Shown in pieces: positions 13,438 through 20,757 of a stretch of 27,260 bases of DNA. The first letter of the stretch is position 1, and every line of letters starts with the position of its first letter. Below the pieces are notes generated by a model. The model made no database searches. It worked only from the letters and a program-made list of their open reading frames with translations, and was not told where the DNA came from. Source of the stretch: DATBHZ01 sp036557185 (GTDB taxonomy: Bacteria > Actinomycetota > Acidimicrobiia > IMCC26256 > JAENVU01); contig DATBHZ010000142.1 in NCBI GenBank assembly GCA_036557185.1, positions 1 through 27,260 on the forward strand. The letters are read 5' to 3'. The translations under genes and the position numbers were made by a program.

Positions 13438-14756
13438 GCGAGCGTGAGCTCGTCGACGCGTCGACCGACCTGCTCCAGCAGCTGATCCGGAACACGTGCG
13501 TCAATGACGGCAGGGTGGAGTCCGGTCAGGAGGTCCGCAACGCGGACCTGCTCGCCGACTATCTCGGCAGCACGGGCCTCGACATCGAGCACTACGAGCC
13601 GAAGCCCGGTCGTCGCAGTGTGCTCGCGCGCATCGAGGGCTCGGACCCGTCTGCGAGCTCGTTGCTGCTGATGGGCCACACGGACGTTGTGCCCGTGACG
13701 CTGTCCGGCTGGTCGCGCGACCCGTTCGCCGGCGAGCTCGTGGACGGGACGGTGTGGGGACGCGGGGCCGTCGACATGCTCAACCTCACCGCCACGATGG
13801 CTGTCGCGTTCCGAAAGCTCGCCACGTCGGGCTTCAAGCCGAAGGGCTCGCTGATCTACCTCGCGGTCGCCGACGAAGAGGCGAAAGGCACCTGGGGCGC
13901 CGATTGGCTGGTCGAGCACGAGCTGGACCATGTCAAGGCCGACTACGTGGTCACCGAGTCCGGCGGGTTCCAGATGCCGACGCAAGGTGGCCCGCGACTG
14001 CCCGTGATGGTGGAGGAGAAGGGAACCTTCTGGTCGAAGCTCACCGTCCACGGCACGCCTGGGCACGCGTCGTCACCGTTCCGCGCGGACAACGCGCTCG
14101 TCACCGCCGCAGAGGTCGTCCGACGGATCGCGAGCTACCGGGCACCGACGACGATCTCGGACGCCTGGCGCGGCTTCGTCGCGGGGATGGGCCTCCCCGA
14201 TGCGTTGCTCGACGAAGACGGTCTGCACGACTACTTGATGACGCTGCCGGTCGGGTTGTCGCGGATCGCGCAGGCGTCGACGCACACCACGTTCGCGCCG
14301 ACGGTCGCGCACGGTGGCACCAAGACCAACGTGATCCCGGACACCGTGGAGCTCCAGGTCGATATCCGGACGCTCCCCGGTGAGTCCGGTGAGACGGCCC
14401 GCAAGATGCTCCTCGATGCCCTGGGCGACCTCGCCGAGCGAGTCGACATCGAGGCCGACGACGATCCGCCGACGCGCTCGTCCGTCGACACTCCGCTGTG
14501 GGACGCGCTCGCGCGGGTCACGTCGAAGCTCTGCAAGGACTCCGCACTGGTCCCGATGATCATGACGGGTGCCACCGACAACCGCTTCTTCCGGCGTGCG
14601 GGCTCGGTCGGCTACGGCTTCGGGTTGTTCAGCGAGCGGCTCCGCTTCGAGGATTACGCCTCGATGTTCCACGGGAACGACGAGCGGGTCGATCAGGAGA
14701 GCCTCGGGCTGAGCGCGCAGCTCTGGATCGCGCTCGCCGAGGAGATGTTGGCCTAG
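13434..14756 (+). CDS. M20 family metallopeptidase/deacylase (ArgE/DapE/CPG2-like)
   Basis: The product has 440 residues. The M20 di-zinc site is visible: GHTDVVP (His82, Asp84), GRGAVDM (bridging Asp114), ADEE (general base Glu148 and ligand Glu149) and a C-terminal FHGNDERV histidine (His413). The dimerisation or lid domain lies in the middle (VHGTPGHASSPFRADNAL). Enzymes of this family cleave C-terminal amino acids, dipeptides or N-acyl amino acids; the substrate here is not decidable. The start is set by a 4-nt ATGA overlap with the MBL gene. Its TAG stop abuts the PAC2 stop on the other strand. Confidence 0.92.
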   Translation: MSERELVDASTDLLQQLIRNTCVNDGRVESGQEVRNADLLADYLGSTGLDIEHYEPKPGRRSVLARIEGSDPSASSLLLMGHTDVVPVTLSGWSRDPFAGELVDGTVWGRGAVDMLNLTATMAVAFRKLATSGFKPKGSLIYLAVADEEAKGTWGADWLVEHELDHVKADYVVTESGGFQMPTQGGPRLPVMVEEKGTFWSKLTVHGTPGHASSPFRADNALVTAAEVVRRIASYRAPTTISDAWRGFVAGMGLPDALLDEDGLHDYLMTLPVGLSRIAQASTHTTFAPTVAHGGTKTNVIPDTVELQVDIRTLPGESGETARKMLLDALGDLAERVDIEADDDPPTRSSVDTPLWDALARVTSKLCKDSALVPMIMTGATDNRFFRRAGSVGYGFGLFSERLRFEDYASMFHGNDERVDQESLGLSAQLWIALAEEMLA

Positions 14757-15641
14757 CTACTCGAGACCCTGCTCGCGCAGGTACTGCTCGAACGCCTCGG
14801 CGATCGCGTCACCGGAGGGAAGGTCCTCCGGGTGCGGTTCCGGCTCCTCGGTCTCGTCCTCCAGCGAGTCGAGCTGCGACTCGAGGGTGCGGACGTAGTC
14901 CCTGAGGTCGTCGTCCGAGTCCACCGCGCTGTCGATGCGTGTCTGCCATGCCGACGCTGCGACGCGAAGCTCCTCGAGATCGAGCGGGAGCGCCATCAGC
15001 GTGCCCAGCCGCTCGAGCAGCGCGAACGTGCCGGGAGGGTTCGGCGGTGTCGAGACGTAATGGGGAACCGGGGCCCACAGCGACACGGAGGGAATGTCGG
15101 CGCTGCGACACGCGTCGTGGAGCACGCCGACGATCCCTGTCGGACCCTCGTAACGCGAGCGACGGAGGCCGAGCTTCGCGGTGAGGTCCGGGTCGGTGGT
15201 CGAGCCGGTGACGCGCGGGATCCGCGTGTGCGGGGTGTCGGCGAGGAGCGCGCCGAGGGTCACCACCATGACCGTGCCCGAATCGTGCGCGACGGCGAGC
15301 ACGCCTTCGCAGAACTCCCGCCAGCGCATGCTCGGCTCGGGCCCGCTGAGCAGGATGAGGTCGTGCGAGGCGCGCCCGCGGGTCGCCGATGCGTCGAAGC
15401 GCACGGTCGGCCACCGGATGTCGCGCGTGAGGCCGCCGGTGAGCTCGACCGTCGGGCGCACCGCCTGGAAGTCCATGTGCTCCTCGGGGTCGATCGTCGC
15501 GAACCGGTCGACGCCGAACTGGCCGCTCAGCCACGCCACCGCATCCGAGGCCGCGTCACCGGCATCGTTCCAACCGGTGAACCCGGCGACCAGCACCGGC
15601 TTGCGCAGATTCGGGTGGTGCTGCCAGCGGAGCGAGCTCAC
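14757..15641 (-). CDS. PAC2 family protein (proteasome assembly chaperone 2-like)
   Basis: The product has 294 residues. The family fold is recognised from PVLVAGFTGWNDAGDAAS near the N-terminus, LILLSGPEPSMRWREF in the middle, and the AP-VPHY segment (SLWAPVPHYVSTPPNPPG). In actinobacteria these proteins accompany the 20S proteasome/Pup system, but their exact role is unsettled. The C-terminal 45 residues are highly acidic and probably disordered. The GTG start at 15641 is supported by TACGAT 6 nt upstream on the minus strand. The stop is fused with the M20 stop as TAGCTA (14754-14759), leaving no room for a terminator. Confidence 0.92.
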   Translation of the reverse strand: MSSLRWQHHPNLRKPVLVAGFTGWNDAGDAASDAVAWLSGQFGVDRFATIDPEEHMDFQAVRPTVELTGGLTRDIRWPTVRFDASATRGRASHDLILLSGPEPSMRWREFCEGVLAVAHDSGTVMVVTLGALLADTPHTRIPRVTGSTTDPDLTAKLGLRRSRYEGPTGIVGVLHDACRSADIPSVSLWAPVPHYVSTPPNPPGTFALLERLGTLMALPLDLEELRVAASAWQTRIDSAVDSDDDLRDYVRTLESQLDSLEDETEEPEPHPEDLPSGDAIAEAFEQYLREQGLE

Positions 15642-15647
15642 GCGCGC

Positions 15648-15653
15648 ATCGTA
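15648..15653 (-). promoter_or_regulatory. -10 box of a leaderless promoter for the PAC2 gene
   Basis: Read on the minus strand this is TACGAT, 6 nt before the GTG at 15641. Hexamer and spacing are the same as for chdC. It lies in the 45-bp gap after the SCO6745-family gene, so PAC2 can be transcribed independently of that operon. Confidence 0.55.
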
Positions 15654-15686
15654 GGCGGCGCAATCCGAACCACTCGACGGCTCGTC

Positions 15687-16556
15687 TCAGCCGCTGATCG
15701 CGAGGTTGCTCGGGTCGGTCGGGTATCCGCCACCTGCGACGATCGCGGACGACAACGGCTGCAGGAGCTCGAAGAGCTCGTCGGCGCGGCCGTCGAGGCG
15801 CTCGTAGAGCTCTCGTTCGGCGAGGTCGGTCGCGCGCTCGATATCACCGCGCAGCTCCCGCCCAGAGGCGGTCAGCGCGCCTTCGGTGATGAGACCGCGC
15901 CGCGCGAGGTTCTCGCTGGCAGCGTCGATCTCGTCCGCGCTCCAGCCGCGCGTGAACACGTAGCTCTTCGCCGGGATGCCCCAGGCGAGCTCGGTGAGCA
16001 GGGTGATCTCGATCGAGTTCGTGCGACCGATCCACGCTGCGATGTGGCCGTCCCCGCGGTGCTCGCGCACGAGATCCGCGGCACGCCAGAGATCGCCGAG
16101 CGCCGTCCCGGGTCGCGGGAGCGAGGAGAGGCCGGCGAACAGCGCGCGCCCAGACGGGTCGATGCCGTCGGTGAGCTCGAACAGGGTCTCCGTGGCGCGA
16201 GCGACCTTGCCTGCTTCGGCGACCGGCCCGACCAGTCGTTCGAGCTGCGCCGTCGCCCCGGCGAGGCGCGCGGCGGCCAGCGTTCGCGCGTCCGCCTTCG
16301 TCTTCCCGGATGTGACCGCGGCCTCGACGGCCGCCGGCTTGAAGGCTGCAAACGCGGAGCAGACCACCGTCCACGGCACGTCCCCCAAACACGCGCTGCG
16401 GCTGCAGAAGTAGCCCTCGAAGAAGTCGAGCCCGTGCTCGGCATACGCGTCGTGGGCTTCGGGTGCGAAGTAGACGCCGGCGGCGACCGGCTCGACCAGC
16501 TTGCCGAGCCGGCGCATGGTCGCGTGGTACTCCGGGCTCCCGATCGACTCGGTCAT
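15687..16556 (-). CDS. SCO6745 family protein
   Basis: The product has 289 residues and matches the actinobacterial SCO6745 family as I remember it. Markers are DGIDPSGRALFAGLSSLP, REHRGDGHIAAWIG, a TRGWSADEIDAA segment, and a C-terminal winged-helix-like part (LARRGLITEGALTASGRELR) resembling MarR-type regulators. The biochemical function is unknown; a ligand-binding or HTH-derived scaffold is possible. ATG 16556 is chosen because GGAAGGGAA lies about 5 nt upstream. The gene lies 38 bp downstream of the phosphotransferase gene on the same strand and is very likely in the same operon. Confidence 0.82.
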   Translation of the reverse strand: MTESIGSPEYHATMRRLGKLVEPVAAGVYFAPEAHDAYAEHGLDFFEGYFCSRSACLGDVPWTVVCSAFAAFKPAAVEAAVTSGKTKADARTLAAARLAGATAQLERLVGPVAEAGKVARATETLFELTDGIDPSGRALFAGLSSLPRPGTALGDLWRAADLVREHRGDGHIAAWIGRTNSIEITLLTELAWGIPAKSYVFTRGWSADEIDAASENLARRGLITEGALTASGRELRGDIERATDLAERELYERLDGRADELFELLQPLSSAIVAGGGYPTDPSNLAISG

Positions 16557-16594
16557 CGTGTTCCCTTCCGTCATGCGATGCCGCGGACGCTCGC

Positions 16595-17662
16595 TCATCC
16601 GCGCAGGCCGGGCACCGACGACCGGTTGGCCTGGTCGAGCGCGCCCTGGATGAGCGTCGCCACCATGTTCCCCATCGACTCGAACCCCTCGCCGAGGGTC
16701 TTGCCCATCTGGAAACGGGCATTGATCCCCTCGACGATGATCGCGAGCTTGTACGAAGCGAAGATCACGTACCAGTCGAGCTCGTCCACGGAGCGGCCGC
16801 TCAGCTCGGCGTATCGCTGCGTGACCTCGTCGCGGCTGAGGAAGCCGCGGTTCTGATCGATCGCGACTCCGGTCGCGATGACCTGGGCGTCGGCCTGCCC
16901 CCAGTAGAGGAGGAACAGCCCGAGATCGGCGAGGGGGTCGCCGAGCGTCGACATCTCCCAGTCGAGGACCGCGACGATCGTTCCGGGATCGTCTGGGGCC
17001 ATCATCGTGTTGTCGAGTCGGTAGTCCCCGTGCACGATCGTCGGAGGCCCCGACTCCGGCAGCGACGCGCGCAGGCGCCGCGCCAGCTCGTCGACCTCGG
17101 GGAGCTCGCGCGTCTTGGACCGCTCCCACTGCTCTCCCCAACGGCGCACCTGGCGTTCGAGGAATCCATCGGGATGACCGAAGTCCTGGAGCCCGACGGC
17201 GTCGATGTCGATCGCGTGGATGCGCGCGAGCACGTCAATCAGCGACTCCGAGCAGCGCCGCGCCTCACCTGGGTCGAGGGTGCCGAGCAACGACGGGTCG
17301 CGGTAGATCGTCCCCTCCACGAGCTCCATGACGTAGAACGGCGCGTCGTTGACGGCGTTGTCCTCGCAGAGGGCGTAGGTGCGGGGCACCGGCACGTTCG
17401 TGCCGGCCAACGCGGTCATGACCCGATACTCCCTGGCCATGTCGTGGGCGGTGGGGAGCACGTGGCCGAGCGGCGGCCGGCGCAGCACCCAGCGGTGCGC
17501 GCTGTCGCGGATCTCGTAGGTGAGGTTCGAGCGACCTCCGGCGATGAGCGTCGCTTCGAGCGGCTCGCCGGACGCTCCCTCGACGTGATCAGCGAAGAAC
17601 GTGCGCAGCCGCGCGAGGTCGACACCTTCGGGTGTGGCGCCGGTGCTGCCAGGCGACGTCAT
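16595..17662 (-). CDS. Phosphotransferase family protein (APH/ACAD10-11 N-terminal-like)
   Basis: The product has 355 residues with an aminoglycoside-phosphotransferase/choline-kinase fold. Motifs: RRPPLG and AREYRV in the N-lobe, the catalytic loop HGDYRLDN (Asp213, Asn218), and DWE (Asp234) as the metal-binding aspartate. In metazoans the same domain is fused to acyl-CoA dehydrogenases ACAD10/11 and is implicated in phosphorylating 4-hydroxy acyl-CoAs. Free-standing bacterial copies commonly sit near fatty-acid genes. An antibiotic-resistance role is not indicated. ATG 17662 has a strong Shine-Dalgarno sequence (GGAGGGAG) a few nt upstream. Confidence 0.93.
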   Translation of the reverse strand: MTSPGSTGATPEGVDLARLRTFFADHVEGASGEPLEATLIAGGRSNLTYEIRDSAHRWVLRRPPLGHVLPTAHDMAREYRVMTALAGTNVPVPRTYALCEDNAVNDAPFYVMELVEGTIYRDPSLLGTLDPGEARRCSESLIDVLARIHAIDIDAVGLQDFGHPDGFLERQVRRWGEQWERSKTRELPEVDELARRLRASLPESGPPTIVHGDYRLDNTMMAPDDPGTIVAVLDWEMSTLGDPLADLGLFLLYWGQADAQVIATGVAIDQNRGFLSRDEVTQRYAELSGRSVDELDWYVIFASYKLAIIVEGINARFQMGKTLGEGFESMGNMVATLIQGALDQANRSSVPGLRG

Positions 17663-17688
17663 GCTGCTCCCTCCGACCGCGGAGCGGG

Positions 17689-17694
17689 AGCGTA
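17689..17694 (-). promoter_or_regulatory. -10 box for the phosphotransferase-SCO6745 operon
   Basis: On the minus strand this reads TACGCT, fitting TANNNT, 26 nt before the ATG. It would give a short leader that contains the GGAGGGAG Shine-Dalgarno. It lies directly downstream of the whiB terminator hairpin. Confidence 0.4.
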
Positions 17695-17699
17695 GACGA

Positions 17700-17718
17700 A
17701 GGCCCCTGATCAGGGCCT
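17700..17718 (-). terminator. Hairpin terminator after whiB
   Basis: AGGCCC and GGGCCT form a 6-bp stem, and the centre CCCTGATCAGGG is itself a 12-bp palindrome. It lies 22 bp past the whiB stop and before the promoter of the next minus-strand operon. On the minus strand it is followed by TCGTCT rather than a U-tract. Confidence 0.55.
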
Positions 17719-17740
17719 GGCTGCGCGGGAGGGGTGTGCT

Positions 17741-18088
17741 CTAGGCGACGCGTGGAGCGCGCGGGGTGACCGGCTTGCCGTTCCCCTTCGGGTACCGCGC
17801 GACCCTGCCGACCGGCATGTCGACGCGGAAGCCGGCAGCGGCGCGGTCCTCTTCGGACTCGCCGCCCCAGAAGCCGTACTCGCGGTTGTCGCGTGCCCAA
17901 TCGCGGCACTGCGTCATGACGACACAGCCGGAGCAGACGCCCCGTGCCTTGTTCTCGCGCACGACGCGTGCCTCCGGGCGCTCTCCCGCGGGTGCGAAGA
18001 ACAGCTCGGTCCTGCCCTGACACTGCGCGTCGAGCGTCCAGGACAGCGGACCCGTGAAGATCAGCGTCGAAAGCGTGTCCGTTGCCAC
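17741..18088 (-). CDS. WhiB-family Fe-S transcriptional regulator
   Basis: The product has 115 residues. Four cysteines expected to hold a [4Fe-4S] cluster are present: Cys23, then Cys52-x2-Cys55-x5-Cys61. The turn GFWGG (72-76) follows, then the basic C-terminal DNA-contacting tail (ARYPKGNGKP). WhiB proteins are actinobacterial, usually act with the primary sigma factor region 4, and respond to redox or nitric oxide. Which WhiB subgroup this is cannot be decided here. The GTG start has AAGAGGT 8 nt upstream. It is monocistronic, bounded by a terminator, and divergent from a LysR gene 221 bp away. Confidence 0.95.
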   Translation of the reverse strand: MATDTLSTLIFTGPLSWTLDAQCQGRTELFFAPAGERPEARVVRENKARGVCSGCVVMTQCRDWARDNREYGFWGGESEEDRAAAGFRVDMPVGRVARYPKGNGKPVTPRAPRVA

Positions 18089-18228
18089 TTGCGTCTACCT
18101 CTTGCTCGCGCCCGACGGGCGGCTCTCCGTGAGACACGCGGGCTCCAGCGAGCCGGTGGGGGGAGCCGGCTCAATGAAGCTCGCGTGAGAGCTATCGAAC
18201 CACCGCCCGGCGGAATCTGTCCAACAGG

Positions 18229-18253
18229 TAGAATTGATGGATTCCATCAGTTC
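18229..18253 (+). promoter_or_regulatory. Promoter and inverted-repeat operator of the LysR gene
   Basis: TAGAAT (18229-18234) is a good -10 hexamer. It overlaps an inverted repeat, GAATTGATGG (18231-18240) and CCATCAGTTC (18244-18253), with a 3-nt spacer and one mismatch. A repeat covering the -10 and start site of a LysR gene is the expected position for autorepression. The strict T-N11-A spacing is not centred on the dyad. Confidence 0.5.
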
Positions 18254-18309
18254 TGGAGATGGAGTCGGATGAAGCCCAGACGCAGCCGGATACGAGGCGG
18301 GAGCGGTCG

Positions 18310-19236
18310 ATGGAACTGCGACATCTCGAGACACTGATCGCGATCGAGGACGAAGGCACCTTCACGGGAGCCGCCGACACATTGCAGACCGTGCAATCCA
18401 ACGTGTCGGAGCAGGTTCGCCAGCTCGAAGCCGAGCTCGGTGCGACGCTGCTCGCTCGGGGGCGCGGCGGCGCGGTCGCCACGGAGTCGGGACGCGCGGT
18501 GCTCGCGCGGGCGCGGCGGATCCGGCGCGAGATCGAGCTGCTGCACGAGGACCTCGCCGCGATCCAGGGGCTGCAGGTCGGTGAGGCGAGCCTCGGCATC
18601 GTCGGAACCGCCAGCCGGTGGCTCGTCCCCGAGCTCGTTGCGCAGCTGCGCACGCAGGCGCCGGGCCTGCGCTTGCGGGTGAACGAGGGGGCGTCGGAGC
18701 GGCTGATCGCCGACGTGCTCGCGCAGGAGGTCGCACAGGCCGTCATCACCGAGCCCTCGCACGAAGCCCACCTCGTGCTGGACACGCTCCTCGAAGAGGC
18801 GCTCGTCGGGCTCGCGCCGTACGGCACGCGTCTCGGGAACGGCCCGGTGTCGTTCGCGAGGCTCAGCACGATGCCGCTCGTGCTGCCGCCCGCGGCGAAC
18901 CCGCTGCGCGCCGAGATCGAGGACGCCGCCGCGCAGCATGGTGTCACCCTCGACGTACCTGTCGAGGTGGAAGGCATCAGGTTGATCGCGGACCTCGTCG
19001 CCGCCGGAGCCGGCATCTCGGTGCTCCCCGAGACCGCCATCCCTCCGGAGCTGGACGACCTGCCGAGCTTCGAGATCGCGGGTCTTCCGCCGCGCCGCCT
19101 GTCGCTCGCGTCGCTGCGCGGCTCGTCCTTGTCGCTCGCCGATCAGGCTGTGCGGGAGACCGTGGTCCGGATCGTGGCGGAGTCGAACCCGCGCGGGCGC
19201 CGCCAGCTCACGCGAGCACGAACGAAGCGCCGCTGA
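18310..19236 (+). CDS. LysR-family transcriptional regulator
   Basis: The product has 308 residues, normal for the family. Residues 1-60 are the winged HTH (MELRHLETLIAIEDEGTFTG, then QSNVSEQVRQLEAELGATLL). A linker helix follows, and residues about 90-300 are the periplasmic-binding-like effector domain (ASLGIVGTASRWLVPEL; GAGISVLPETAI). It should act as a tetramer on DNA in response to a small molecule. ATG 18310 is preferred over 18259 because it gives the canonical LysR N-terminus and has GGGAG 7 nt upstream. The regulated genes are not obvious: the divergent neighbour is whiB and the convergent one is the VOC gene. It overlaps the VOC gene by 29 nt tail to tail. Confidence 0.94.
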   Translation: MELRHLETLIAIEDEGTFTGAADTLQTVQSNVSEQVRQLEAELGATLLARGRGGAVATESGRAVLARARRIRREIELLHEDLAAIQGLQVGEASLGIVGTASRWLVPELVAQLRTQAPGLRLRVNEGASERLIADVLAQEVAQAVITEPSHEAHLVLDTLLEEALVGLAPYGTRLGNGPVSFARLSTMPLVLPPAANPLRAEIEDAAAQHGVTLDVPVEVEGIRLIADLVAAGAGISVLPETAIPPELDDLPSFEIAGLPPRRLSLASLRGSSLSLADQAVRETVVRIVAESNPRGRRQLTRARTKRR

Positions 19237-19963
19237 TCTCGAGCGTCACCTCCGCGCCGAGCTCTCCTTCGAGGCGCGCGAATCCCGGTGGCGCGTCGGC
19301 GCGCTCTTCGAGCAGCAGGCGTGCACCACCCGGCCAGACCAGCTCCGCCGAAGTCCGATCCTGTGCTGCGACATCAGCTTCGAGCATCCCTGCGAAGAAC
19401 CCGACCGCCGCGGGCAGCGAGGGCGTCTGCAGCACCGCGCGGCTGAGCACCGCGCGCTGCTCGGCACGGGGTGGCGGCTTCGACCACCACACGGGTTCGC
19501 CGAGAGGCTCGGAGCCCTGCTGCGCCCGTTCGACCTCCTGGGCGATCGAGAACTCCGCAGCGGATGCCTGCGCAAGTTGCACGACCGTGCCGTGCGCCTC
19601 GCGTGGGAGGAGGAAGGCCTCCTTCCAGTTGGGATCCGAGAGGTTCACGTTCACCGGCGTGTAGCCGGCGGTCCTGAACCGTTCGAGCGTCGCGGCGAGG
19701 TTGTCGACCTTGAAGGTGAGATGGTGCTGGCGGTCGCCGTGGCGCGTCAGGAATCGCTCCAGGAAGTCGTTGTCCTCAGGCCGCCAGACGGTGAGCACCT
19801 CGACGGTCATCCCGACGGTGGCGTCGCCGAGTCGCACCTGGACCCAACGGAACCCGTTGCCGTCACCGCCGAACACCAGGATCCCGCCCAGCTTCCCGAC
19901 GAGCGTTGCGATCGCGCCATCAGGATCACGGGTCGCGATCGCGACGTGGTCGAGGTCGGTCAC
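19208..19963 (-). CDS. VOC-superfamily (glyoxalase-like) two-domain protein
   Basis: The product has 251 residues. The N-terminal VOC module carries DHVAIATRD (His6), HHLTFKVDNL (His80/81) and GTVVQLAQ (Gln129), at positions equivalent to the metal ligands of methylmalonyl-CoA epimerase-type enzymes. The last ligand is Gln where Glu is usual. The C-terminal 100 residues look like a second, degraded VOC module (VLQTPSLPAAVGFFAGMLEA). The catalytic function is uncertain. The GTG start overlaps the PAP2 stop (GTGA), so it is the third gene of a coupled operon. Its 3' end runs 29 nt into the LysR gene. Confidence 0.85.
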   Translation of the reverse strand: MTDLDHVAIATRDPDGAIATLVGKLGGILVFGGDGNGFRWVQVRLGDATVGMTVEVLTVWRPEDNDFLERFLTRHGDRQHHLTFKVDNLAATLERFRTAGYTPVNVNLSDPNWKEAFLLPREAHGTVVQLAQASAAEFSIAQEVERAQQGSEPLGEPVWWSKPPPRAEQRAVLSRAVLQTPSLPAAVGFFAGMLEADVAAQDRTSAELVWPGGARLLLEERADAPPGFARLEGELGAEVTLEISGASFVLA

Positions 19964-20757
19964 GTCGATGCGACGGCGGGCCCGCGCCCCGCGCGTGTGA
20001 ACACACGGGCCGCCGCGTAGCCGATGCCGAAGATGAGGAATCCGCCGACCGCGTCGAGGAAGTAGTGGTTCGCCGTGATGACGATCACAGTGACCGTGAG
20101 CGCCGGGTAGATGCCGGCGAGCACCTTTGCCCAGGTGTGGCGCAGGCGCGGGACGAGCGCGCAGGCGCACCAGAGCGCCCAGCAGCAGTGCACGCTCGGC
20201 ATCGCGGCGAACTGGTTCGAGATGTTCTTGAGCTCGCCCGAGTTGAAGGTCCACAGCGTCGGGTACTTGGCGAGCGTGTCGATGTACCCGTACGAGGCCG
20301 GAAGCAGCCGGGGAGGCATCAGCGGCCAGAAGCGGAAGCCGATCAGCGCAAGCGCGGTCGCGACTGCAAGCGTGTTGCGCCAACGAGGGTAGTCATCCGA
20401 CCACTTGCGGAACAGGTAGATGCCGACACCGATGGTCACGATGAAGTGCAGGGAGCCGTAGAAGTAGTTCCCGGCGACGACGAGTGGCTCGATGTGTGAC
20501 GCCCATCGGTTGATGGCCGCCTCGTGATAGATCCCCATCGCCTGCTGGATGCTGATGATCTGTTTCGCGTGGTGGAACGCGAGCGTCTTGTGCGCCGCGT
20601 CGGCATTCCGGATCCCCGAGTACACGCCGTAGAACACGAGGACCGCGATGATCTCCGCCCACCAGTAGATGGTGTAGCCGTCGCGCAGCATGCGCGCTCC
20701 CGGCAGATGCCGGAGCGTGCTGCGGATGCCGGAGGCAGTTGTGGTCTCGGTGCTCAT
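19960..20757 (-). CDS. PAP2-family membrane protein (inositolphosphotransferase Aur1/Ipt1-like)
   Basis: The product has 265 residues and about six membrane helices. PAP2 motifs are MPSVH (Ser188, His190) and NHYFLDAVGG (His231, Asp235). RFWPLMPPRLLP takes the place of the first motif, as in the Aur1/Ipt1-like branch (PAP2_3). Such enzymes transfer or remove phosphate-linked head groups of membrane lipids at the outer leaflet. The substrate is not known; in actinobacteria an inositol lipid is plausible but inferred. The start overlaps the upstream gene's stop (ATGA) and the stop overlaps the VOC start (GTGA). Confidence 0.9.
   Translation of the reverse strand: MSTETTTASGIRSTLRHLPGARMLRDGYTIYWWAEIIAVLVFYGVYSGIRNADAAHKTLAFHHAKQIISIQQAMGIYHEAAINRWASHIEPLVVAGNYFYGSLHFIVTIGVGIYLFRKWSDDYPRWRNTLAVATALALIGFRFWPLMPPRLLPASYGYIDTLAKYPTLWTFNSGELKNISNQFAAMPSVHCCWALWCACALVPRLRHTWAKVLAGIYPALTVTVIVITANHYFLDAVGGFLIFGIGYAAARVFTRAGRGPAVAST

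Noticed and set aside
14832..16856. 674-codon plus-strand open frame opposite PAC2, SCO6745 and the phosphotransferase
   Set aside because: It is Arg/Gly/Glu-rich with no recognisable domain, and it crosses three convincing minus-strand genes and their intergenic gaps. It is a high-GC antisense shadow.
16595..17662. Aminoglycoside resistance kinase
   Set aside because: The sequence follows the ACAD10/11-like phosphotransferase branch (RRPPLG, HGDYRLDN, DWEMSTLGDP) and there is no mobile or resistance context.
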